64,000 nt of DNA from NCBI GenBank assembly GCA_014281115.1, contig JACONQ010000006.1:744001-808000 (forward strand), read 5' to 3'. The notes beneath the pieces were generated by a model. It did not search any database, had not been told where the DNA came from, and worked only from the letters and a program-made list of their open reading frames with translations. Source of the stretch: Laburnicola sp. R22_1 (Eukaryota; Ascomycota; Dothideomycetes; Pleosporales; Didymosphaeriaceae). Shown one piece after another: positions 12,278 through 20,808 of this stretch. A program made the translations under genes and the position numbers. Within the stretch, counting starts at the first letter, position 1. The number at the start of each line of letters is the position of its first letter.

Positions 12278-12386
12278 CCTTTTACGCTCTTTTTAATTAC
12301 TAAGTAGGGGACTCTGCTTATTTTATTATGTTATTTAAGATGAAAGCCTTTATCGTCCTATACCCAGGTAGATTTAATTAACGCCA
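12278..12386 (+). repeat. F2 3'-end fragment
   Basis: A 5'-truncated F2 copy keeping the AAGTAGGGGACTCTGCTT stem-loop region, ATTTAAGATGAAAGCC and the terminal AGGTAGATTTAATTAACGCC. Confidence 0.6.
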
Positions 12387-12462
12387 TACATACTCTACTA
12401 TAGCTTTTTAATAGTCTACTAATTAAAAAATAATATATATATATATTTATATAGCATTTTTG

Positions 12463-12574
12463 TAACCATCTTTTCACGCGTTTTTAATTACTAAGCAGGG
12501 GCTCCGCTTTTTGTCATGTTATTTAAGATAGAAGCCTTTGTCGTACTACTCCTAGGTAGTTAATTTAACGCCAC
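12463..12574 (+). repeat. F2 3'-end fragment, lightly mutated
   Basis: A truncated F2 copy that keeps several GC positions: AAGCAGGGGCTCCGCTTTTT, TCATGTTATTTAAGATAGAA, and a TAGTTAATTTAACGCCAC end. Confidence 0.6.
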
Positions 12575-12803
12575 ACATACTTATATATTTTTCTTTAGTT
12601 TTTCTTACTAAGAGAAATATTAGCTAGCTATAGCAAGTATATATAACACTTAGTTATTAGTTATATAATAAGGTATATAATATTGATTAGATATACTATA
12701 TTTGTGTATATATTAGTAATTACTCTATACTTATATATTATAAGTATTTATAACGCGTTATTATAGGCAAAACTATTAAAAGATATTATATAACTTAGTT
12801 ATA

Positions 12804-12950
12804 GTGTATTAAATTAATCTATTTAGGGGTAAAGTAATACGGCCTTTTATTTTAAATAATATAATAAAATTATAGAGCCCCTGCTTAGTAAATAAAAAGA
12901 GCATAAAGGTAGTTATAAAAAAGCGCGTTTGACCTCGCTAAGTAAGCGAA
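12804..12950 (-). repeat. F2 3'-end fragment
   Basis: Reverse-orientation F2 end, from a mutated GTGGCGTTAATTAATCTA-type terminus at the left, through TTTAAATAATATAATAAAAT, to AAAGCGCGTTTGACC. Confidence 0.55.
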
Positions 12951-13034
12951 TAACTTAGTTCTACTAGATAGTAGACTATTTATTAACTACTATTAATAAT
13001 AAACTTTTTATTATTTTATATAAATTTTCATGTG

Positions 13035-13186
13035 CTAAGTCTTACGTAGTAAGTTTAAACGCCCTTTTTTTGTACTTATATTTTTATACTCTTTTTATTT
13101 ATAAAGTAAAAAGTTCTACTTCTTTTAATATATAATGTAAAATAAAAGCCCTTATTATTATATTTCTAGGTGATTAGTTTAATATA
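13035..13186 (+). repeat. F2 3'-end fragment, strongly mutated
   Basis: The order of landmarks follows F2 (AGTTTAAACGCCC, TTTTTATTTATAAAGTA, AAATAAAAGCCCTTATTA, AGGTGATTAGTTTAATA), but the match is poor. Confidence 0.4.
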
Positions 13187-13335
13187 TATTTTGTCACTAC
13201 TACTATATACAAATACTAGGTTTTAGTATCTTTTATTTTACTCTTTTCTATGTATAGTATAGACTTAATCTTAGTTAGAATCTTACTATAATAAAGATCT
13301 TTAATAATTATTCTAGTATATATAAATCTTCGTCG
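13187..13335 (+). repeat. F7 short repeat
   Basis: About 110-150 bp shared with 14,160-14,290, and reversed at 45,725-45,850. The core is CTAGGTTTTAGT, then a TTACTC-rich segment, then ATAGTATAGACTTAATC (RIP form). Identity unknown. Confidence 0.45.
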
Positions 13336-13909
13336 CCTAGTTCTACTCTTTAATTTAGTGACCTTATTACTATTTAATTCTAGCTCTTATTTAAATCTAT
13401 ACGTAATATACTTTAATTATCTGTATATAATATTTATATATAAAATTACTCTACTTTTATATAAATTCTAAGCTACTTATAAGGTTATAGCAGCGCCTTC
13501 TTTAAAAGGTAAATATAATTATTCTACTCACTATTAGTACTATACTAGTATAAAGACTACTCTTTTCTTATTAACTAATAAGTATAGTATACTATAATAC
13601 TATACCTCTTTAGTATATTAAACGTTTTTTTAAATGCACTAGATATTAGCTCCTATCTTAGTAGGTTAAGTAGTTTAATACTCTAAAGTCTATCTTTATA
13701 TAAATATACTATTAGCTAATATGTTCTTAATTTAGGCTAATTTAATCTAGTTAACTTATACGTAAATTTACAATAAAGTAATAGATTTAATAGCAAGGGT
13801 ATAGAAATTACACTTTTAGCTGAAACTATTACTTAGCTTATTGCTAGAAATATAGGCTAATTTTTACTACTTAGATATAACTTAAGTGCTACCTAGCGTA
13901 TTACTTATT

Positions 13910-14075
13910 ATAGTCTTTACTATACTATTAAATAGGTCGCATTACTTTTGTAGTGTTAATTACCTTTTTTAATATATTTTTTAAATTAAGCCTACGTAGG
14001 TTAGAATAGAAAGGCCGCTCTAGTATAGCGCCTAAAAATATAGTCTACTCCTTGTCTCTACTAATATATTAATAG
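13910..14075 (+). repeat. F6 repeat segment
   Basis: Shared with 37,920-38,090. The common landmarks are CGCATTACTTTTGTAGTGT (or its mutated form), AAGCCTACGTAGGTTAGAAT, GAATAGAAAGGCC and AGCGCCTAAAAATATAGTCT. I found no inverted ends and no open frame. Confidence 0.5.
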
Positions 14076-14159
14076 TTTATAAAGATAGTTTATAAACTAT
14101 ATACTTATCTAGTTTAACTACTATTAACGATACTACCGTGAAGAAAGTTAATAATAAAA

Positions 14160-14290
14160 TTATTGTTATTCTGTATATATTTTATTACTACTACTATGTG
14201 CTAGGTACTAGGTTTTAGTGCCTCCTCTTTTACTTCTCTTTGTGTATAGTGCGGACTAGACCTTGGTTAGAATCTCCATACGACAAAAAT
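14160..14290 (+). repeat. F7 short repeat, better preserved copy
   Basis: Contains GTGCTAGGTACTAGGTTTTA, CTCTTTGTGTATAGTGCGGA and CTTGGTTAGAATC. The reverse of this is at 45,725-45,850. Confidence 0.5.
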
Positions 14291-15023
14291 GTTTAATATA
14301 CTTATCTAATATCTATAAGCACTCTAATACTTATTAAATTTACTTAAAGTGTATATAGCAAACTAACTTTTACTCTATTATTACTATTAATAGTAATTAT
14401 GCTATATTTACACACTACTATACAGCACACTTATATAATATACTTATCTAATACTATAATTATAAGAACCTAGCCTGCTTACGAAATACTATCCTTTCTT
14501 AGTAACTTATTAATAAACAGCTTTATCTTCTCTTTACTACCTTTAATTCTATCTTTATTTATCTCTATTTTAATATATAGTAATATAAGGTATTATAAGT
14601 ATAGTAAAGGCTTTTATATTTATTATTATGCTTGTAGTTACTAATCTATAACTAGCCTAACTAGTACACTAAAACCGCCTTATATAAGGTAAGATATACC
14701 TACTTTCTATTAATAATTTTATAAATAAAGCAATACTCTAGTGTAAACTTAGTAATAGTAGTAAGTAGATAAATTTTTAAAGTATACTTTTAGGTAGTGT
14801 TAATAGTAACTTTAGTATTAGGGTCTAAAGTGATAGTAGGAAATAGAATAATAAAGATACTATTAAAAGTCCTAAGGTTAACTTTAATATAATAATAGAG
14901 CGTTAGTGTACCTATTATATATAAGCTCCTAGTTAGTATATATCTTATAATAGCATAAATCTACTAATATAATAACTATTACTTTTAGAAATTTTTAGAA
15001 ATAATAGTAGAGAAGATAATAGT

Positions 15024-15131
15024 TATGTGGCGTAAAGTTATCTACCTAGGGTAGAACAACAACGGCTTTCATCTTAAATAACATAATAAAAAGAGCCGAG
15101 CCCTCTGCTTAGTAATTAAAAAGAGCGTAAG
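15024..15131 (-). repeat. F2 3'-end fragment
   Basis: Reversed F2 terminus starting GTGGCG near 15,027, then CTACCTAGGGTAG, TTTCATCTTAAATAACATAA and the stem-loop complement. Confidence 0.6.
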
Positions 15132-15309
15132 AATGTGAAATAGTTATAGTATTATAGCGCTAGAACTATTTTATACCTCTTTTTACTCTAAACTATAGTA
15201 TAGTAATATAGCCTTACCTATAGTAATATAGCCTTACCTATAGTTTTATATATAGATTTTTTTAGTTAGAGTAAGCGCGCTAAGCCTACTAAGCTCACTT
15301 AGCTTACTT

Positions 15310-15425
15310 ATATCACACTAACCCCTTTTTATTAATACTTTAAAACTCTTTTCTATATATACAATAGTAGGAGGGATAACTACTATTATTGTAATATTTT
15401 TATTAGAAACCTCTTAGTTGCCAAA
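15310..15425 (-). repeat. F5 hairpin repeat, reversed
   Basis: Reverse of the F5 copy at 26,510-26,605, including the ACAATAGTAGGAGGGATAAC centre and TTTTATTAGAAACCTCTTAG at the end. Confidence 0.6.
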
Positions 15426-16002
15426 AAAAACTATACTATTAAATATAAAGAAAGTAATAAAGATCTACCTATATTTATTAATAATTTAAGTAAACGTTAA
15501 GGGTGTATATAAAAAGTAAGTTATTGCTAATAAACTATAATTTTCGTTTATTTTTCTATAAGGCTTTAAATATATAAATAGTAATTAGAAAAAGTAAAGT
15601 TTAAGTAATAAAAGACAAATGCTTAAAGAAGGTAGCTAAGCTAAAAGTAGTAGTCTTAGCTAAAATAAAGCTATATATAGCTAGAAAGGTAGAACTAATG
15701 GTCTAGTTTACTTAATAGATTTCTTTATTTATGCTTTGTGACTATATAGGTCTAGTTTTAGACTTTTTAATATATACTTACACTTAGATTAAAAGTCTTT
15801 TAAAGTAACCTACTTTTAGTCTAGATTAAAGTAGTAATTTTAACTATGGATATTATAGAGTAATATAATAGTTTATTATTTATATCTTTTTATAAAGACT
15901 AGTAATTACTCTTAGGTTACTACGTATTATAGTTACTATATACACGTTTATTTTCTATTTCTTTAAAAACTCTATATTATATTGTTATTACTAAGTTTTA
16001 TT

Positions 16003-16220
16003 CCCCAAAGTTCCAAGTGGCCTCTTCGTGAAAATTTTGCTTATGGGAGCCTCGCGCCAAGACCGCGAAGCTCGCTTAGCAGTTCGAACGCGCTTTTTTT
16101 GTGCCCAATCACCTTTTTACGCTCTTTTTGATTACCAAGTAGGGGGCTCTGCTTTTTTTGTTATGTTATTTGAGATAAAAGCCTTTGTCGTCCTATCCCT
16201 AGGTAGAATTAACGCCACAT
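16003..16220 (+). repeat. F2 3' terminal ~210 bp, nearly unmutated
   Basis: This is the best preserved F2 3' region. It reads AAAGTTCCAAGTGGCCTC, then a GCGCCAAGACCGCGAAGCTC segment, TTCGAAC at 16,083-16,089, a T run, the AAGTAGGGGGCTCTGCTTT stem-loop, and the end AGGTAGAATTAACGCCACAT. It sits directly next to the (TTA)n tract of an F3 copy. An open frame of 96 codons crosses it only because the (TTA)n run has no stops in one frame. Confidence 0.7.
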
Positions 16221-16221
16221 A

Positions 16222-16224
<3 letters not shown>

Positions 16225-16301
<77 letters not shown>

Positions 16302-16440
16302 GCCCAAAAAGTTATTAAACAAATTAGTAATTATGTAATATAGAAGTTTGTTAAATAGCCAGCATAGAATTACGTAATATTATAGATTAACTCTAAAGAA
16401 GTGGCTAGAATAATTATAACTTAAAGTTAGATAAAGCTCG
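16225..16440. repeat. F3 repeat with (TTA)n tract, reversed copy
   Basis: A pure TTA tract at 16,225-16,301 is followed by the F3 conserved block in reverse: AATTATGTAATATAG, AAATAGCCAGCATAGAATTA and GAAGTGGCTAGAATAATTAT. Compare 7,860-8,160. Confidence 0.7.
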
Positions 16441-16479
16441 CTAAGACTAGTAGCAATTACTAATATATATAGATATATA

Positions 16480-16580
16480 ATTACCTTTTTACACCCTTTT
16501 TAACTACTATACAGGGGCTTTACTTTTTTTATTATGTTATTTAAGATAAAAGCCTTTATTATTGTACTTCTAGATAGTTA
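16480..16580 (+). repeat. F2 3'-end fragment
   Basis: Keeps the CAGGGGCTTTACTTTTTTTA region, ATTTAAGATAAAAGCC and a mutated TAGATAGTTAAATAA end. Confidence 0.5.
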
Positions 16581-17164
16581 AATAATAATATATAAAACTC
16601 TTAGATAGTCAGTATAAATTTTTTTATCTATTTTACTATATCTTCAATTGCTAGATTACCTTTTTTAACCTAAGGCTTTATTATAATAATCTCTTAGAAG
16701 AGCTTTTATATATACGCAACTTAGATATATTTTTAATAATATATTTTAATAATTATAGATCTATTAAGTAAGCTACTAATATACTCTTAGTAAGTAACTT
16801 ATTCTATCTTTTTAATATTTAGCGAAATTTATATATATAAATAATATAGCATATCTTATATTTTATAAATTAAGTTTTTATTAGTATCTTAAATAACACT
16901 ACATATGATAATTTATATATAGTGTAGGAGTAGAATAATAAAAGTAAAGCCCTCTACCTAGTAATAAAAATAGGTTATTTATATATAAGGCCTTAAAAAA
17001 GTACTATCTAGCTTCTTCTTTTAGTACTTAACTCTTAGTAATTCTTACTAAGTAGTATGTAATAAACTATTAGTAATAGTTACCTATAGAAATATTATAG
17101 TACTTATAATAGTATTAAGCTAGACGTTAAGAAATATTTAAGGAGATTTCTAATTATTATTATC

Positions 17165-17285
17165 TATATGTTTTTATTACAACTAAGAGGTTTTAAATAA
17201 AAATATTATAATAATAGTAGTTATTCCTCCTACTATTATATACACAGAAAAGCGTTTTAAGTTATTAATAAAAGGAGGTTATCTT
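17165..17285 (+). repeat. F5 hairpin repeat
   Basis: Contains CAACTAAGAGGTTTTAAATA, the inverted-repeat centre around TAGTTATTCCTCCTACTATT and AAAAGCGTTTTAAG. It matches 26,510-26,605. Confidence 0.6.
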
Positions 17286-17436
17286 ATCTATTTTTTAAAA
17301 CTTTCTTTTTTAATAAGTCTTTAAAGTCTGCTTATTTTATATAAAAGTTTTAATATTCTTATAGGTTTCTTATTAAGTGTTATTGGTTAGGTTTAGTAAA
17401 GTATAGTTTTATTATATACTATTAGTAGTAAAGTTA

Positions 17437-17552
17437 TGTGTTGTTAAATTATCTATCTAGGAGTAGAATGACAAAGGCTTTTATCTTAAATAACATGACA
17501 AAAAAAGCAGAGCCCCCTGCTTAGTAACTAAAAAGAGCGTAAAAAGGTAATT
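17437..17552 (-). repeat. F2 3'-end fragment, lightly mutated
   Basis: Reversed F2 terminus keeping TATCTAGGAGTAGAATGACA, TTATCTTAAATAACATGAC and AAGCAGAGCCCCCTGCTTAG. Confidence 0.6.
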
Positions 17553-17635
17553 AAAAATGCGAGTAAAGTTATAGTCTTCTAAAAAGTATAAAATATTTTT
17601 TTATTAAAACTTAGTATATTTAAGCTTAAAATTTT

Positions 17636-18867
17636 CCGTTCTAGGCAGGAGTATAAACTGCCTCTACTTATTTAATTTTTAAGTGGCCCTACTGCGTTTA
17701 ATTACTGCGTTTTTCTATTGCGTTACTAGTGTCTATATAACGTAATATTACGTAATATTATATGCGAGCGCTAAGCCCTAGGACTAGAGCGTGTTAAGGT
17801 TTTTCTAATGTCTTCCCTAGCTTCTAAGATAACTAACGCTATAATAATAACACCTTAACTTGCTTGCCCGCCTATTGCGTTACTGAATAATTAACACCTA
17901 CCTTTTAACTTTTTACTACTACTGTACTAAATAATTAACTACTTAGAATTTCTAAATATACACTCTAGTACTACTATAATATATAATAAATTGTGTACGC
18001 TTCCTACTTCTAATACTAAATAACACCTTAACACTACTTTAGCTCTCTTTTCTAGATCTTTTATAATATAATTATATACTTCTATATTATCTATACTTTT
18101 AGCATCTACTTTATATAATTGCTATCTTTAAAGTAACTAGCTATTAATTAAAAATCTAATATTAGGTAGTAATTATCTTTTTAGACTACGTAGCAGTATA
18201 TAGCTACTAGTCTAGACTTTTACTTTATAAAAATAGCTATATTCTAGTCCTTACTAATAGTTATAAGCATCTTGCACCTAAACTAGTATACGGTAATTTA
18301 TATTATAAGGCTTATTCTACCTTTACTTCTAGGCTTCTACTTAAGAAGATATATATTCTTCTTAATATAGTAAGCTAACTTTATAGCAGCTATCTACTTA
18401 CTATATAGATCCTTAGTATAAACTATATAGTTATTAATATTAAGTAGTGTCTAGCTATTATACCTAGCGGCGTTATTTATATCTTCTAGATAGGGGCGCA
18501 ATACTATATATCTAGTAGCAATAGTGTTTTTAGGGTAAGAGATAGATATAGCAACTAACCTTTAGGTCTTAACTAGTAATTAAATATTTATAAGAATAAA
18601 AAGGTAATATAAATAGGCAGTTTATATTTAGTTACGCATTTTATTCTATATAGGTAGTAGCTATATATTATATTATTATTAACTTTAGTGCCTAGTATAT
18701 TTTGTAATTAACTATTTTTAGTATAAGGGGCTAATTTTCACGTGCTAATAAATAGTCCCTAATCTATCTTACTACTTTATCTTTTTTAATGTGTTTTTAG
18801 CACACCTATAGCTTTCTCTTATAGCGTTATACTATATACTAAAAGGTCTGCGATATTTTTCTTCCTA
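17636..18867 (+). repeat. F1 retroposon-like repeat, full copy 2, 1,232 bp
   Basis: The copy is bounded by a 14-bp direct repeat: AAGCTTAAAATTTT at 17,622-17,635 and AAGCTCAAAATTCT at 18,868-18,881, differing only by two C/T changes. It starts CCGTTCTAGGCAGGAG and ends ATTTTTCTTCCTA. There are no inverted ends, no LTRs and no poly(A) tail. No open frame survives, and I cannot tell whether the family ever coded for protein. The short variable target duplication is the kind made by target-primed reverse transcription. Confidence 0.75.
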
Positions 18868-18988
18868 AAGCTCAAAATTCTAACTTAGTAAAGACTTTAG
18901 TAGGTATCTTTAATTCTTTAACTAGTAAGAGTAATTACTTTTTCTAAGTAAATAGATTTATTATATTATTACTAAACTATAGTATATA

Positions 18989-19103
18989 TATATAAAGTTA
19001 AATTAACTATTTAGAAGTAGCATAATAAAGGCTTTTATTTTAAATAATATAATAAAAAGAGTATAGCCCCATACTAAGTAAATTAAAAAGTGTAAAAGGA
19101 AAC
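18989..19103 (-). repeat. F2 3'-end fragment
   Basis: Reversed terminal F2 segment: mutated TTAACTATTTAGAAGTAGCA, TTATTTTAAATAATATAATA and an AAGTAAATTAAAAAGTGTAA end. Confidence 0.5.
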
Positions 19104-19199
19104 TATAGTATAATAATATAGCCTTACTATAGTTTTATATATAGATTTTTTTACTTAGAGTGTATACGCTAAGCTCGCTTAGTAACCTTAGGCTAACAC

Positions 19200-19440
19200 A
19201 CTAACCCCTTTTTATTAATACTTTAAAACACTTTTTTATATCTATAATAGTGTGTTAAATTAATCTACGTAGGGGTAGAGTAATAAAGGCTTTTATCTTA
19301 AATAATATATTAAAAAAACAGAGCCCCCACTAGTAAACAAAAAGAGCATAAAAGGTAGTTATAAAAAAGCGCTTAGCTATAATAGTAGAAGAAATAACTA
19401 CTATTATTTATAATTTTTTATTAATATAATAAATTAAAAG
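19200..19440 (-). repeat. F5 hairpin repeat interrupted by an F2 fragment
   Basis: The F5 halves at 19,200-19,249 and about 19,376-19,440 are separated by a reversed F2 3' fragment (about 19,250-19,370). CTATAATAG occurs on both sides of the F2 segment, consistent with a short target duplication. F2 therefore moved after F5. Confidence 0.5.
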
Positions 19441-19450
19441 GTACAGAGGT

Positions 19451-19489
19451 ATAACTAAGCAGGCTTCGCAAAAGAGCCAGCTTAGTTAT
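19451..19489. repeat. Inverted repeat (hairpin) at the edge of the unmutated island
   Basis: ATAACTAAGC at 19,451-19,460 pairs perfectly with GCTTAGTTAT at 19,480-19,489. After one mismatch GGCT pairs with AGCC, leaving a 9-nt loop. It marks the point where RIP-type mutation stops, 370 bp before the secreted-protein start codon. Confidence 0.55.
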
Positions 19490-19520
19490 CCCCTATCACT
19501 GCCATACACTAAGTCCATCC

Positions 19521-19692
19521 ACTAAAAGAATACGGCTAGCGAAGAGAATAGCGGTCCGATAGCTAATTCCGCAGCGGTCCTATTCACAGTCTCTACTAAG
19601 ACAGCAACTAAAAGAATACGGCTAGCGAAGAGAATAGCGGTCCGATAGCTGATTCCGCAGCGGCCCTATTCACAGTCTCTACTAAGACAGCA
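19521..19692 (+). repeat. 86-bp tandem duplication in the promoter of the secreted-protein gene
   Basis: Two adjacent 86-bp units (19,521-19,606 and 19,607-19,692) differ at two positions (A/G and T/C, in the GATTCCGCAGCGG region). Each unit contains GCGGTCC-type heptamers, doubling their number upstream of the TATA box. The array ends 44 bp before TATAAATA and 167 bp before the ATG. Confidence 0.9.
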
Positions 19693-19735
19693 TAAAGAGG
19701 GTACATTTTAGCGTAAAGCAGCGGTGATCGAGGGC

Positions 19736-19743
19736 TATAAATA
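19736..19743 (+). promoter_or_regulatory. TATA box of the secreted-protein gene
   Basis: TATAAATA lies about 120 bp upstream of the ATG at 19,859. It is followed by a CA/CT-rich leader (19,775-19,858) typical of fungal 5' UTRs, and the start context is CAACAATGA. Confidence 0.6.
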
Positions 19744-19858
19744 CTGTGTTAATACTAACTCAAGAGTGGTTCATCACGCTTACACACTCTCACACTCTCA
19801 CACAAACATACACACCTCAGAACAAACTCAATTTACAACTTCTTTCCAAATTCCAACA

Positions 19859-20197
19859 ATGAAGGTTGCTGCTTTGCTTTTGCTCGTTGCTATCAGCGTG
19901 GCCAGTCCACTTGACGAATTGATGGGACGTCAAAGTTGTCTAATAAACGGCCGTATGTGGATCTCTAGCATACTTTACTATTATTTGCTAACGCCAATAC
20001 AGTAAATTGCCTAGATTCTGGGGCTTGCTGCTCTGGCAACTGCATTAGTACGTGATACGACTCGATTCCACGCACTTATGCCGTTACTTAATGCTAACAT
20101 TCTACTTGCAGAGATTTTCTGCACCGACACACAGAACTCGGCGACCTGCCAACTTGCAGGAAAAAAGTGCATCCCTGACAGCGCCAACAACAACTAA
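19859..20197 (+). CDS. Small cysteine-rich secreted protein, knottin-like, candidate effector
   Basis: There are three exons: 19,859-19,952, 20,003-20,047 and 20,112-20,197. The introns (50 and 64 bp) have GTATGT/CAG and GTACGT/CAG borders and CTAAC branch sites close to the acceptors. The 225-bp coding sequence specifies 74 residues. Residues 1-16 form a clear signal peptide (basic Lys2, hydrophobic core, AVAS-like end). A short propeptide-like stretch follows, ending in Gly-Arg-Gln at 23-25. The mature part has eight cysteines (27, 34, 40, 41, 45, 50, 59, 66) spaced C-x6-C-x5-CC-x3-C-x4-C-x8-C-x6-C. The first six match the inhibitor-cystine-knot spacing. No stop or frameshift is present, although the surrounding DNA is RIP-degraded. 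Location and features suggest a host-interaction effector. The target is unknown and no homologue is claimed. Without splicing only a truncated frame would be read. Confidence 0.85.
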
Positions 20198-20808
20198 ACG
20201 TATGCATTTCAACAATGGGCAAGGTTTCCTCACGTTGACAACTAAGGTTTTTATCCTACACCACTTGCTGAGGGGTCTTCGCTAAGGATTTCTCAAATGT
20301 ACTTTATATACGGTTTCTTTGTTAGTCTAATCTAGTCCGAAGATAGCTTACAAAATTTGTTTAAACCAATAAGGGATAACGTACTTTGCACTCGAGTCGA
20401 TCATTCCATCGAGTCGATCACTTTGCCAAGACCCCACCAAGTTCTGTACTATTCACGATAGTACAGAGTCAACACGAACTATTTTCGATAGTCCAAATAG
20501 GCCAATCTATTTAGAATCTACTTCTACAGGCTGCCTACAGGTTGTTTTGTTATGCCCGGGCTTGCCGCAGCGTCCACAGCGCCGTTGAGCAGATTCGCCT
20601 CCATCAGCGCGCACCCTCTTCTTCGCCTTTTGCCCATCACTGCGCGCCCCAAACTCCTTTAGAGTGGCCAGCCGCTGGCCCTCTTCAGCTGTGAGGACTC
20701 CTTCACACTGTACTCGCTTTCTTTTATACAATTTACGTCGCGTGGCGGCCTCATTAGCAGCTTGAAGTTCAGCGTTGCGTTTGGTTATTAACACCAAAGA
20801 ATGCCCTA

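Noticed and set aside
16060..16110. A tRNA gene around TTCGAAC in the F2 repeat
   Set aside because: No cloverleaf can be drawn around it. At most a B-box-like word is present.
16028..16318. 96-codon open frame ending in a long Tyr run
   Set aside because: The Tyr run is simply the (TTA)n microsatellite read in one frame. The rest is the F2 3' end.
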